From contig CANGHW010000018.1 of the NCBI GenBank assembly GCA_947453695.1, forward strand, positions 1-64,000: 64,000 nucleotides of DNA, given 5' to 3'. The position numbers and the translations under genes are program-made. The stretch comes from Opitutia bacterium (GTDB taxonomy: Bacteria; Verrucomicrobiota; Verrucomicrobiia; Opitutales; Opitutaceae). Shown piece after piece: positions 30,654-40,466 of this stretch. How positions within the stretch are numbered: the first letter of the stretch is position 1; every line of letters starts with the position of its first letter. The notes under the pieces are model-generated. The model worked only from the letters and a program-made list of their open reading frames with translations, made no database searches and had not been told where the DNA came from.

Positions 30654-31157
30654 ATGACGACCAAATCACGAAATCCCGATCAGGCCGGCTTCACCCTCGT
30701 CGAGGTGATGATCGTGGTGCTGATCATCGCCATTCTTGCGCTGATGGGGCGGGCCGCGGTGCAGCAGGCCAACCTGCGCGCGCAGGCATCGGCATTTTGG
30801 AATGACTGCCGCGTGTTTTCGACGGCGTTTCAGCAATATGCGCAGGAGAAGGGCGACTTCCCAGCCGATCAAAACGGAGCGGGCCAGTTTCCGCCCAATA
30901 TGGACGGTTACCTCAATCGCACGCAATGGCTCCGCACGACTCCCCTGGGCGGAACCTATGATTGGGACAACAAGACCGCCTCCAATAGCACCGGGGTGAG
31001 GTTCAATGGCGTGATCCGCGTGAACAATTGCACCTGGAGCACCGCGAAACTCCTGAAAATCGACCAGTGGTATGACGACGGCAATCTCGCCACGGGGAAT
31101 TTCCGCGTGACCGATACCGGCGCCACGGTCCTCTACATCATGGAGCCCTTCAAATGA
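30654..31157 (+). CDS. Type II secretion/type IV pilin-like prepilin
   Basis: QAGFTLVEVMIVVLIIAILALMGRAAVQQANLRAQ N-methylation motif and hydrophobic helix. Confidence 0.85.
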   Translation: MTTKSRNPDQAGFTLVEVMIVVLIIAILALMGRAAVQQANLRAQASAFWNDCRVFSTAFQQYAQEKGDFPADQNGAGQFPPNMDGYLNRTQWLRTTPLGGTYDWDNKTASNSTGVRFNGVIRVNNCTWSTAKLLKIDQWYDDGNLATGNFRVTDTGATVLYIMEPFK

Positions 31158-31924
31158 ACACGCCCGCTCCGGACACGCTGAAAATCACCACCGTCAACCT
31201 CAGCCCGGACGGCTCCCGCGTCGTGCCCGAGAGTGGCAAGGCCAATGTGCCCGTGACGGACGCCGACGCGCTCGCGGTGTTGCGGGCGTTTGGACGCCTG
31301 TCGCCCATGGATCTCGTGGAGGTGGACGCCAAGCTCTACCTCGCGGGACCGCACGGAAAAATAGCGGTAAAAAACCATGCGGGAAAATTGTTTGGTGCCG
31401 TTCTGCCCGATGCGGTCAGCACCGCGACCGAGCGCACCCCGGAAGAAATCATCGCGTGGTTGACCGGGCGTGAACCCGCCCCAACTCCGGTGCCGCCGGA
31501 GCCGGCCCGCAGCCCGGCCGCCGCGCGGCCCGCACGGCGCTGGAGTGGAGTGTTGCGCTCGAAGTGGACGGCCGGGGTGCTGGGCGTCGTCACTGCAATC
31601 GCGGCTTACGTCACTTTGGCCGCCGCCAAGCCGGACGGCGTTGAACTCGTGCACGATACCGGGCGGATTGCCCGCCTGCACACGGAGTTCAACGGTGGCT
31701 ATGGTGCGCCCGGAGCGACGACCTTGTGGTTGGACAACGGGCGCCTCGTGGGGAAAGACAGCACCGCCGCGCAGACTGCGCCGCCGCTCTTCACGAAGGA
31801 CTACACGTTTGGACTGCGCGGTCAGCAGGTCGTCCTCGTGGTGGATGGCGATGCGCTGCTCGAACCGCAGCCCGATGGGGGCCTGAAATTCATGGACAGC
31901 ACCTATCCGCGGCAAGGCCGGTAG
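31154..31924 (+). CDS. Hypothetical single-TM protein translationally coupled to the prepilin gene
   Basis: ATGA overlap at 31154-31157; one TM (TAGVLGVVTAIAAYVTLAAA). Confidence 0.6.
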   Translation: MNTPAPDTLKITTVNLSPDGSRVVPESGKANVPVTDADALAVLRAFGRLSPMDLVEVDAKLYLAGPHGKIAVKNHAGKLFGAVLPDAVSTATERTPEEIIAWLTGREPAPTPVPPEPARSPAAARPARRWSGVLRSKWTAGVLGVVTAIAAYVTLAAAKPDGVELVHDTGRIARLHTEFNGGYGAPGATTLWLDNGRLVGKDSTAAQTAPPLFTKDYTFGLRGQQVVLVVDGDALLEPQPDGGLKFMDSTYPRQGR

Positions 31925-32033
31925 GCGAGGGCTCGACGCTGAAGGAAACCGCGGAGCTGCCGGAGAAGTGAGGGTCTCGTGATGAACGAGGTTACGGTAT
32001 TATTTGCGCGGTAGAAGGCGCCGGCGCCGATGG

Positions 32034-32750
32034 TCACGGCGCGCGGTTCTGCAAGGCGGCTTTGATGCTGGCTGCCACGTGTCTGGCCAGCACGGCCGAG
32101 CCTTCCTTGGTAAAATGGACATTCGCTGGCTGTTGGATCCCGGGCTGGTGAGAAAGCGCCGCGGCGTGGAGGTCGTTAATCGTGACCCCGTTTTCGAGCA
32201 TCACTTTTCGGGCGATCTGATTGTAGATTAACTCGTCGCCCGGGCGGCGCGGCGGATCGAGTTTTCCCTGGGGGATGGGGGTGGTTGAGCACCAAATAAG
32301 CGTGGCCCCTGTCGGCTTCAATTGGGCGACGATCTGACGCAGGTTGCGCTCGTAGTCATCCGCGGCCACCTGGTGCCCGTCCGCGGTCGGATACGGTTGG
32401 TTGTCTTTGCCGCCGGTCCCGAGCTTCACGTCGTGCAGCCCGAAATTGAAGTGAATCACGTCCCAGCGGCCGGTGCCGGAGGCGATCCATTTATCGACCT
32501 GCTGGACGCCACTGCTACTGGGCCCGGCGTTGCCCTGGACGCGGTAGACATTCGCCTTCCCGGCGAGCTCCGCGCGCACGCCGTCGGTGTATCCCACGCT
32601 GATCGAGTCGCCAATGATCATGACGCGCGGCAGGAGGGGATTGTCAGAGTCGGGTTTTTGACGGGCGTCCGCCGTCGCCCCTGGTTCGGCGGCAACGAGG
32701 GCGGCTCCCCAGATAAGAAAGAGGGTCCACAGGAGTTTCATAGGCGTCAT
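32034..32750 (-). CDS. SGNH/GDSL hydrolase
   Basis: VMIIGDSISVGYTDGVRAEL, FNFGLHDVK; C-terminal VHFTKEGSAVLARHVA. Confidence 0.85.
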   Translation of the reverse strand: MTPMKLLWTLFLIWGAALVAAEPGATADARQKPDSDNPLLPRVMIIGDSISVGYTDGVRAELAGKANVYRVQGNAGPSSSGVQQVDKWIASGTGRWDVIHFNFGLHDVKLGTGGKDNQPYPTADGHQVAADDYERNLRQIVAQLKPTGATLIWCSTTPIPQGKLDPPRRPGDELIYNQIARKVMLENGVTINDLHAAALSHQPGIQQPANVHFTKEGSAVLARHVAASIKAALQNRAP

Positions 32751-32922
32751 GGCTCGGGGCGGCCGGGATACCGGTGGCGCTGGAGCATGGTGCGACTCTT
32801 GCCGCGGACGAGAGGATGTCGAGGAGGACGGCGGTGGCGCTGAGTGGGAAGGGTCCTGCGGGCGCTTTGGCGGAGGATTTTCTTGGTGCGTTGGCGGGAG
32901 GGCGGGGTTTCGTAGGCGGGCG

Positions 32923-33076
32923 ATGGCGATGGCGATGGACACGATCCAGGTATCCCGGGAGGCGGCGCGGCGGTTTCACCGGCGGGCGGTGTTGCTGGAT
33001 GCACCGGTGGCGGACATCGGCGCGGCGCTGGACCACCTCGGTTACGTGCAGTTTGATCCGATCAATGTGTGCGGCC
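32923..33076 (+). pseudogene. YcaQ-like (HTH_42) winged-helix protein, 5' fragment
   Basis: DTIQVSREAARRFHRRAVLLDAPVADIGAALDHLGYVQFDPINVCGR, then family-like sequence stops and an AT-richer stop-containing sequence follows. Confidence 0.75.
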
Positions 33077-33248
33077 GCAAGCTCGACTCGATCTTATGTA
33101 GCAATTGTAGCGTATATTTAATTCGATACGAACTTTGATGTGTTGGCGATGGCGGAGTCTTCAAGAGTTACGTCGGACTGATGGTGTCATCGGGCTCAGC
33201 GGCATTTTCTTCGAACGAAAATACTCTGTTTCAAGCTGACAGAAACTG

Positions 33249-35459
33249 GTGCACGATTGTTGCGCCCATTGTGAAATACGCTCGCCTGCCATGGCAGCTT
33301 GGACTTCAGATGCGAAAACGTTGATTGCTAAAAGATACAACGCGTGGGCGGCGGCCCTGCTGATTGGTGCGGGGATCACCGCATATTCAGGAAGCCTCGC
33401 GGGGCCCTTCGTTTTTGACGATCCCTCTTCGATCACGGCGAACGCGACGATCCGCCATTTATGGCCGCTGTGGGACGTCCTCGCGACGCCGCAAGCCAAT
33501 GTCACGGTGCAGGGGCGGCCGCTGCTCAATCTTTCGTTTGCCATCAACTATGCGGTCAGCGGAGCGGATGTCTGGAGCTACCATGTTTTGAATCTGGCCA
33601 TCCATCTCGCGGCCGGCCTGACGCTCTTTGGCATCGTCCGACGGACGCTGACGGGCTCGCCGGGTGGCGCGCACTCCCCCACGTTTAGGCCCCAGTTAGG
33701 TGAACGATCGGTGCGAGAGCCCGTGGCCACGATGCTGGGGTTCATCGTGGCGCTCTGGTGGACACTTCATCCGTTGCAGACGGAGTCGGTGACCTACGTC
33801 GTGCAGCGAGCCGAATCCCTCATGGGGTTGTTCTATCTGCTGACGATTTATTGTTTCGTCAGATATGTGGAGTCTCCCGATGGGGAAGGTGCGAAGCGCA
33901 GGCGATGGGCGGTGTTCTCCATTCTGGCCTGTCTCGCCGGGATGGGGACCAAAGAGGTGATGGTATCGGCACCCGTGATGGTGCTGCTGTTTGACCGGAC
34001 TTTTGTGGCCGGGAATTTTCGACAGGCTTGGCGACAGCGGCGCACCTACTACGGAGCTCTGGCTGCGACGTGGATCTTGCTCGGTCTGTGTCTGCTGCGG
34101 GGAGGTGGCACCCGGGGAGGTGCCATCGGCTTCGGAATCGGCGGAACGTGGTGGACTTATAGTCTGACGCAATTTGAAGCGATCGGGCGATATCTTCTCC
34201 TGTGCGTTTGGCCGCACCCGCTCGTGTTTGAATACGGAGCGTTCAAGGTTCAGTCGTTGAGCGAGGTTCTGCCGTGGGCGATCGTCGTGATGCCGCTATT
34301 GGCCGGGACCGTGTGGGCCCTTTGGCGACGACCGGTCCTCGGTTTTTTGGGGGCGTGGTTTTTTGCAATCCTTGCGCCCACCAGCTTGGTGCCGGGAACC
34401 AGCCAGATGATCGTCGAACACCGCCTCTATCTGTCGTTGGCGGCCATGCTCGTCGTGATCGTTTGCGGAGGGTTCTCAATACTCATGGCGCGCGGGGTGG
34501 GCGCCCAAGCGAGCGCGCCAGGGCAACGGACCGAGCGCTCGCCCCTTGGTCCGCTATTAACCCAGACGCGGGGGTTTTTATTGGCCGGATTCATCGTGGC
34601 AGTGGCGTGCGGTGGTGTGACGGCAGCGCGCAACGTTACCTACGGCAGCGAACTGGAGTTGTGGACGGACACGGTGGCAAAACGTCCGGCCAACCCGGTG
34701 GCGCGTGCCATGTTGGCCGAGGCACTGTTTTCGTCGGGACGACTCGGTCCTGCTCTCGCAGAGTATGAAGCCGCCGTGAAATTGGATCCGACTTTTTTTG
34801 TCGCGCAGGAGCGATTAGGCGAACTGTTGCTCCGGCTGGGGCGTCCGGCGGAGGCGGCGGAGCACTTTTCGGCAGCCTTGCGCCTGCGCCCGGATTTTGC
34901 CGATGCGCACAACAATCTTGGGATATTGTTGGCGGAGAACGGTCGTGCCGCCGAGGCGCTTCGCTACGTCGAGCGGGCAATTGAGCTGAAGCCGGAATAC
35001 CCGGAGGCCCATCTCGCTCGGGCGAACGTGCTCGCTGACTTGGGTCGAAATCCCGAAGCGATTCACTCCTACGAAGTGGCACTTCGGCTAAAACCGGAGA
35101 TGGCCGGGGCCGAATACAATTTGGCCAACGCGCTGAGCGCCGTGGGCCGAAGTGAGGAGGCGGTCGGGCACTATCGGGCGGCACTTCGAATCAGGCCGAA
35201 TCATCCCGCCGCCGCTTTCAATCTGGCCAACAATTTGGCTGGTCTCCGGCGGATGGAGGAGGCCGTCGTCCAGTATCGTGAAGCGATTCGCTTGAATCCC
35301 GCTTTTGCCGAGGCGGAAATGAATCTCGGCAGTGCGCTCTTTGAGCTGGGCCGCTTGGACGAAGCGGAAGCGCACTACCTGACGGCGATGCGGCTTGATC
35401 CCAGGATGGAGGACATACGCGAAAGCCTCGCGCGGCTACGGGCTCGCCGGCGCCGTTGA
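33249..35459 (+). CDS. TMTC-like polytopic membrane protein with C-terminal TPR repeats
   Basis: GPFVFDDPSSITANATI, GRPLLNLSFAINYAVSG, WWTLHPLQTESVTYVVQRAESLMGLFYL; tandem TPRs such as FADAHNNLGILLAENGRAAEALRYVERAIELKPEYPEAH. Confidence 0.85.
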   Translation: MHDCCAHCEIRSPAMAAWTSDAKTLIAKRYNAWAAALLIGAGITAYSGSLAGPFVFDDPSSITANATIRHLWPLWDVLATPQANVTVQGRPLLNLSFAINYAVSGADVWSYHVLNLAIHLAAGLTLFGIVRRTLTGSPGGAHSPTFRPQLGERSVREPVATMLGFIVALWWTLHPLQTESVTYVVQRAESLMGLFYLLTIYCFVRYVESPDGEGAKRRRWAVFSILACLAGMGTKEVMVSAPVMVLLFDRTFVAGNFRQAWRQRRTYYGALAATWILLGLCLLRGGGTRGGAIGFGIGGTWWTYSLTQFEAIGRYLLLCVWPHPLVFEYGAFKVQSLSEVLPWAIVVMPLLAGTVWALWRRPVLGFLGAWFFAILAPTSLVPGTSQMIVEHRLYLSLAAMLVVIVCGGFSILMARGVGAQASAPGQRTERSPLGPLLTQTRGFLLAGFIVAVACGGVTAARNVTYGSELELWTDTVAKRPANPVARAMLAEALFSSGRLGPALAEYEAAVKLDPTFFVAQERLGELLLRLGRPAEAAEHFSAALRLRPDFADAHNNLGILLAENGRAAEALRYVERAIELKPEYPEAHLARANVLADLGRNPEAIHSYEVALRLKPEMAGAEYNLANALSAVGRSEEAVGHYRAALRIRPNHPAAAFNLANNLAGLRRMEEAVVQYREAIRLNPAFAEAEMNLGSALFELGRLDEAEAHYLTAMRLDPRMEDIRESLARLRARRRR

Positions 35460-35603
35460 TTGACTCCGGCTATCGCCAAGCGGTGGAGCGATGCGGGCGC
35501 GATTTCTGGATTTTTGCAGACGAACCACCGGTCGAAATCCCGCGCACTATCTTTGTTTTTTCCGGCCGCTACTTTGGGTTGATTCCGGCGGCTGCGCGCA
35601 ATT

Positions 35604-36176
35604 TTGTCGTCTCATCGTTTGGCCATGCCCCCTGAAAATTCCGAGGAGGTTCGTTGGTTTTCGGAGGAAGTCCGACCGCACGAATCGTCGTTACGCGCGT
35701 ATTTGACGAAAGCTTTTCCGTCGATTCGAGACGTCGACGACGTCGTCCAAGAGTCGTATCTGCGGATTTTACGCGCGCGTTTGGTGCACCCGATCACGTC
35801 CGCCAAGGCGTTCCTGTTTAAGGTTGCCCGGCACGTGGCGATCGACGGCGTCCGACGTGATGGAATTTCCCCGATTGATCGCACGAGGGATTTGGCGCGG
35901 CTAAACGTCTTAGAAGAGGGCCCCGGTATTGCCGAACGGCTCAATCGAAATGAAAAAATTGCCCTGCTGGCGGAAGCCATATTTTCGCTGCCAAGCCCAT
36001 GCCAAGAGGTGGTGATATTGCGCAAATTGAAGGGGCTGTCGCAGCGGGAGGTCGCGGCGCGTTTGGGCGTGACCGAAAAGGCCGTCGAGGCGCAGGTATG
36101 GCGCGGCCTGAAGCGTTGCGAAAAATTCCTGCGCAAGCGGGGGGTGGGCAGCCTCTACGACGATGAGCGGAAATAA
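35604..36176 (+). CDS. ECF sigma-70 family RNA polymerase sigma factor (FecI-like)
   Basis: DVDDVVQESYLRILRAR, SLPSPCQEVVILRKLKGLSQREVAARLGVTEKAVEAQVWRGLKRC. Confidence 0.88.
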   Translation: MSSHRLAMPPENSEEVRWFSEEVRPHESSLRAYLTKAFPSIRDVDDVVQESYLRILRARLVHPITSAKAFLFKVARHVAIDGVRRDGISPIDRTRDLARLNVLEEGPGIAERLNRNEKIALLAEAIFSLPSPCQEVVILRKLKGLSQREVAARLGVTEKAVEAQVWRGLKRCEKFLRKRGVGSLYDDERK

Positions 36177-37032
36177 GAATCAAGAGTCAGGGCGGTCCCC
36201 ATTGGACTGGCCGCTGGAAACGGGCGGAGCAGATGAGGTGCTGGGGGAGATCGAGCGCTTGCGCGGTCTCCGAAAAAAGCGGCGCCGACGCATTGCCCTG
36301 CTGACGAGCGTTGCCGCCTGCCTGGTAGCTGGCGGTTGGTTCCGATGGCAGGTCGGAGAAACCAAGGCGGCTTGGTCCATGGCTGACTCGCCATTGCGAC
36401 GGGAATTGCCGGACGGTTCAGTGGCCGAATTGAAAGCGGAAGCCGAAATCGCGGTAGATTACAGCGGCGCGCACCGAAAGATTTCGCTGCTCCGTGGCGC
36501 GGCGCACTTCAAGGTGGCGAAAAACGCGAGTCGGCCCTTCGTGGTCAATGCCGGTGGCATTCAGGTTCGGGCCGTCGGGACGGCTTTTGAGGTCGTGCTG
36601 AGCCAAACGTCGATCGCGGTGGTGGTGGATGAGGGGCGGGTGGCGGTAGAAGAGGCCGGAGCGGGTGAGCATGCGGTGCGGACCTACGTCAGCGCAGGCA
36701 ACCAAGTGGTGGTTGATCTGCCGTCGTCGTCGACGCCGGCCGACTACGCCCCTGTGGCCCTGACCGGGGCGGGTGCAAAGTCGGGTAAAGCCGCCCTGGC
36801 GCAGGTTCCGCGCATGGACCTCGCCGCGACACCGCTCTCAGAGGTCGTAGCGGTATTTAATCGGTATAGCGACAGACAGCTTGTTCTGGCGGACCCTGCG
36901 CTGGGCGCAGTGCAATTAAGCGGTGTCCTACGGGCGGATAACGTGGACGCGTTGTTGAAGCTCTTGGCGACCAACTATGGGATCAAGCCGGAGATCCGCG
37001 GGAACGAAATTGTTCTGGGTCGGGCGCCCTGA
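36163..37032 (+). CDS. FecR-family anti-sigma/regulatory protein
   Basis: RRELPDGSVAELKAEAEIAVDYS...ISLLRGAAHFKVAKNASRPFVVNAGGIQVRAVGTAFEV; overlaps the sigma gene. Confidence 0.87.
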   Translation: MSGNKNQESGRSPLDWPLETGGADEVLGEIERLRGLRKKRRRRIALLTSVAACLVAGGWFRWQVGETKAAWSMADSPLRRELPDGSVAELKAEAEIAVDYSGAHRKISLLRGAAHFKVAKNASRPFVVNAGGIQVRAVGTAFEVVLSQTSIAVVVDEGRVAVEEAGAGEHAVRTYVSAGNQVVVDLPSSSTPADYAPVALTGAGAKSGKAALAQVPRMDLAATPLSEVVAVFNRYSDRQLVLADPALGAVQLSGVLRADNVDALLKLLATNYGIKPEIRGNEIVLGRAP

Positions 37033-37164
37033 GTTTGTCGCGCAGTGGCGCACCAGACTGGTGGATCGTTTCCGTGTGATTTTTTGCGAGGGATCGGCCG
37101 CCGTGGATCGTCTCAGGTGGGTGGCAGCGCTGTTGCTTTCTATCCAATTACCCTACTTCAGATC

Positions 37165-40100
37165 ATGAATATCCGCCTTAGTGACCTCGTAATCTTCTTC
37201 GGACTCGTTTTTTGCGCCGCGCTCGGAGAGGCCGCCGAGCCGAATTTCCGCAAGATCGATATCCCCGGTGGCGAGGCGGTGCAGACGCTCAAACAGCTCT
37301 CCGTGCAATCGGGTGCCGAGGTGGTGTTCGCCACCAATGCGGCCAAAAATGTCACGACTAACCCGGTGCAGGGGAGTTATTCGGCCTTGCAGGCGGCGAC
37401 GAACATGCTCGTCGGGACAAATCTCTCGGCCTCACAAGATGAGAAAACAGGCGCTATCATCATCGGGCGGCCGGTCGGGGGAGCGCAGGCAGTCCCAAAC
37501 GCGGCGCAGACCGACCGCGACGTGCTCCAGTTGAATCCTTTCGAGGTATCGGTGGGCAAAGATAATAGCTATGGCGCGCTCAATTCCAATTCTATCACAT
37601 CGTTCACCACCGAGCTGAATAAGTTGCCGGTGAGCGCCGATATCTTCGACCAGACTTTCATGAACGATCTGGGGGTCATGAGCGTGGAGGAGATGGTGCA
37701 GGGCTTCGCAGCTGGAGCGGCGGTTGCCTCCACGAGCCCGGCCACGAGCGCATCCGCCCAGCAGCAATATGACCGCAACGGTTCGGCCCTGTCGCTGCGC
37801 GGACTCGCCGCCACGTCGATTCTGCGCAACGGCTTTTATCCCGCCGCTCTCACCGGAGTGGGCTATACCACCAATTTTGACCTCCAGCAGGTTGAGGTGA
37901 TCTCTGGACCGCAATCGCTGCTATATGGAGCCGGCGGGGGTGGCGGTGTCGTGAACTACATTTCGAAGCAGGCGAAGTTCAATTCCGCATCGTCCGGAGA
38001 AGTTAAATTTCAGGTCGACCAGTATGGCAAAAAAATGGGCACGGTGGACTACAACCTCGGCGGAAAATCGCTCGCGGTGCGCATGGCGCTCATCAACCAA
38101 CAGGTGGGCGGCCGGCGCTTGTATATCGGCGGTCCGCTGGTGGGCGGCTATGTGCAAGTGGCGGCCCGCCCGCTGAAGAACACGACCGTGCGGGTAGAAT
38201 ACGAGAAGACTTCATGGAGCCGCATCAACAACACCGACAATACCCTGACCGCGCTCAGCACGGCCAATGACGCTCGCAACGGTCAGTCACTGCACTACCT
38301 GCTCGCGACCAATCAAATCAACGCCGCCGCCAACGGTGCACCCAGCGGAGCCGGAGTGATCGCCAACGGTAAAATCGATTGGGACAACGTGGACTCTTTC
38401 GGCAGTGCGATGGTCGGAGAATTAACGCGCAGCCAGTTTGCCACGGCGCAGGTTGAGACGGTCTGGACGCGTTGGCTGTCGACGCGGATCGCGGGTGGCT
38501 ACACCACCCGCTTCAACAAAAAGCTGGGCAACGCTGGCGTCGATTTTCTCGCGCCCAACGCTGCCGGCAATCCGCTCGGAGTGTGGGCGATGGATTACAA
38601 GAGCTCGCTGACCACCGCGTCGGCGCTCTGGCAGGGCTCGCAGGCGAAGAACATCCGGGTCTCTGCGCTGTTGAGCAACGATTTGTTTGGCCGCCGCGCG
38701 AAGAGCCAGACGGTGTTTGGTGGAGACTTTACGAGCAATTCGTTTGCCGCATCCGGGCTTTATTATGTCGCCGCGGATGCGGACTTCAAACCGGTCAGCA
38801 CGGGGCTGCCTGCCAACAACGGGTTCACGAACATCCCCGTGGTCTATTGGCCGATCACGAATGGCCCGGTGAAGTATCCTTTGGTCGGTTATGACGGGAG
38901 CCGGATCACGATTGGCGGTAAGAATTACGTGCAGGTGCCGACCAACGCACCCGTTGACGGTTTGGTCTCGCCCAGCAATCCCCTGGGGCTGACGGGTAAC
39001 TCCACCGGTTCCTGGCGTCCCACCCACGGCAACCAAAAGGGCATCTATCTGGCCAACTTTACCACGTGGCTGGATGGTCGTCTAACGACGCTGGTGGGGG
39101 CGCGAATTAGCAGCGTCTACAGTCTGCTTTCGACCGAGAATAATTCGAGGACGCAACCCAGTCTGAATTCGATTAGTCAGGAAACCGGGAAGGACTTCAG
39201 TGCCGGGGTGAACTTCCGCTTGTTATCGTGGCTTCGGCCCTATGCGCAAATCTCGGATTCGTTCAGCCCGCCGGCCGCACTCAATCGTGACCCCTATGGA
39301 GCGGCCCAGCTGCCGTCCAAGGCCATCGGCACGGAGGCCGGCGTTAAGATCACCAATCAGGATGGCACGGTGTCAGGCTCGATTGGCTTTTACCGGACGA
39401 ATGCCAAGAATGAACAAACCTCGTTTTCGGTGAACATCACCGGATTCATCAATCCGGTGGGTTTGAATGGCCGCCTCGGCGGATCACCCAGTAACTGGAT
39501 CAATGTTGATCGAAAGTCGGAAGGAATGCAGGCGACCTTCACGGCCAACCCGAAACCCAATTGGCGCATGCGTCTTTCGGGCAGCTGGCAATACGCCACC
39601 AATCAAAGCAACAACAGCTTCGCTCAACTTTATAACGACCAGTTTTACGCGAACAGTCTCGGTCAGGTGACCTACAAGGACGGGACGGTGGTCTACGTCA
39701 ATTCGACCGCGACGCGCGCAACCGTTTCCACCGCGGCGGCGGCCGGCGCCGTGCCTCTGACCATTACGATGATGGGCACCCCCGGGAATCTTTATTACGC
39801 CAATCAAGGCGCCGTGCACGGTGCGATCAATGCATCTTCGGGAGCCGCGACTATTCTCAATGCTCTCAGTGACCCTCAGGTTGCACTCCATGGTCCAATC
39901 CTGACCGGAGCGGTAGGCCTGCCCATTTCACAAATGCAAATAAAGCCGAACTTCACGCCGGTGGGAACGATTCCGATCATGACCAGCGGGGACCAAGTGC
40001 AGGGATATCCGCAGATTTCAGTGAATTATGAGTCGGTCTATACTTTCGATCAGGGGTTTCTCAAGGGACTCCGCGCGGGTGGTGCGTTCCAAGGCACGTG

Positions 40101-40383
40101 GAAGTATTCGGCCTTCTATTACTATCCGGTGGGACTCAGTAACAACCCGACGAACCGGTCGCTGTATTCCTGGCCAACGCGCACGCTGTTCACGGGAATA
40201 TTGGGGTATGATTGGTCTTACCGGCGCTACCGGATTTCACATCAGTTGAATGTGAACAATGCCTTCAATCACTACCACATCGTGATTATTCCGAATTACA
40301 TCAACGGCTGGGCCGGGCCGAACAACGCAACGTTCGATACGCAGCCCCGCAGCTACGTGTTCACGACCCGGGTTAGTTTCTAA
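37165..40383 (+). CDS. TonB-dependent receptor with N-terminal STN signalling domain
   Basis: FRKIDIPGGEAVQTLKQLSVQSGAEVVFATNAAK (STN); plug QQVEVISGPQSLLYGAGGGGGVVNYISKQ; C-terminal SYVFTTRVSF. Confidence 0.88.
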   Translation: MNIRLSDLVIFFGLVFCAALGEAAEPNFRKIDIPGGEAVQTLKQLSVQSGAEVVFATNAAKNVTTNPVQGSYSALQAATNMLVGTNLSASQDEKTGAIIIGRPVGGAQAVPNAAQTDRDVLQLNPFEVSVGKDNSYGALNSNSITSFTTELNKLPVSADIFDQTFMNDLGVMSVEEMVQGFAAGAAVASTSPATSASAQQQYDRNGSALSLRGLAATSILRNGFYPAALTGVGYTTNFDLQQVEVISGPQSLLYGAGGGGGVVNYISKQAKFNSASSGEVKFQVDQYGKKMGTVDYNLGGKSLAVRMALINQQVGGRRLYIGGPLVGGYVQVAARPLKNTTVRVEYEKTSWSRINNTDNTLTALSTANDARNGQSLHYLLATNQINAAANGAPSGAGVIANGKIDWDNVDSFGSAMVGELTRSQFATAQVETVWTRWLSTRIAGGYTTRFNKKLGNAGVDFLAPNAAGNPLGVWAMDYKSSLTTASALWQGSQAKNIRVSALLSNDLFGRRAKSQTVFGGDFTSNSFAASGLYYVAADADFKPVSTGLPANNGFTNIPVVYWPITNGPVKYPLVGYDGSRITIGGKNYVQVPTNAPVDGLVSPSNPLGLTGNSTGSWRPTHGNQKGIYLANFTTWLDGRLTTLVGARISSVYSLLSTENNSRTQPSLNSISQETGKDFSAGVNFRLLSWLRPYAQISDSFSPPAALNRDPYGAAQLPSKAIGTEAGVKITNQDGTVSGSIGFYRTNAKNEQTSFSVNITGFINPVGLNGRLGGSPSNWINVDRKSEGMQATFTANPKPNWRMRLSGSWQYATNQSNNSFAQLYNDQFYANSLGQVTYKDGTVVYVNSTATRATVSTAAAAGAVPLTITMMGTPGNLYYANQGAVHGAINASSGAATILNALSDPQVALHGPILTGAVGLPISQMQIKPNFTPVGTIPIMTSGDQVQGYPQISVNYESVYTFDQGFLKGLRAGGAFQGTWKYSAFYYYPVGLSNNPTNRSLYSWPTRTLFTGILGYDWSYRRYRISHQLNVNNAFNHYHIVIIPNYINGWAGPNNATFDTQPRSYVFTTRVSF

Positions 40384-40466
40384 ATTCGGATGCTCGTGCT
40401 GCCTGCCAACTACTTTTCCCGGATGATGGCCAGGATGTGTTGCAATGCGTTGAACGCACGCAGGGC

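Noticed and set aside
33138-33145. ATGTGTTG near the left junction matching the inverse of the 21-bp right-end repeat
   Set aside because: Only 8 nt match; consistent with chance, not enough for a terminal inverted repeat.
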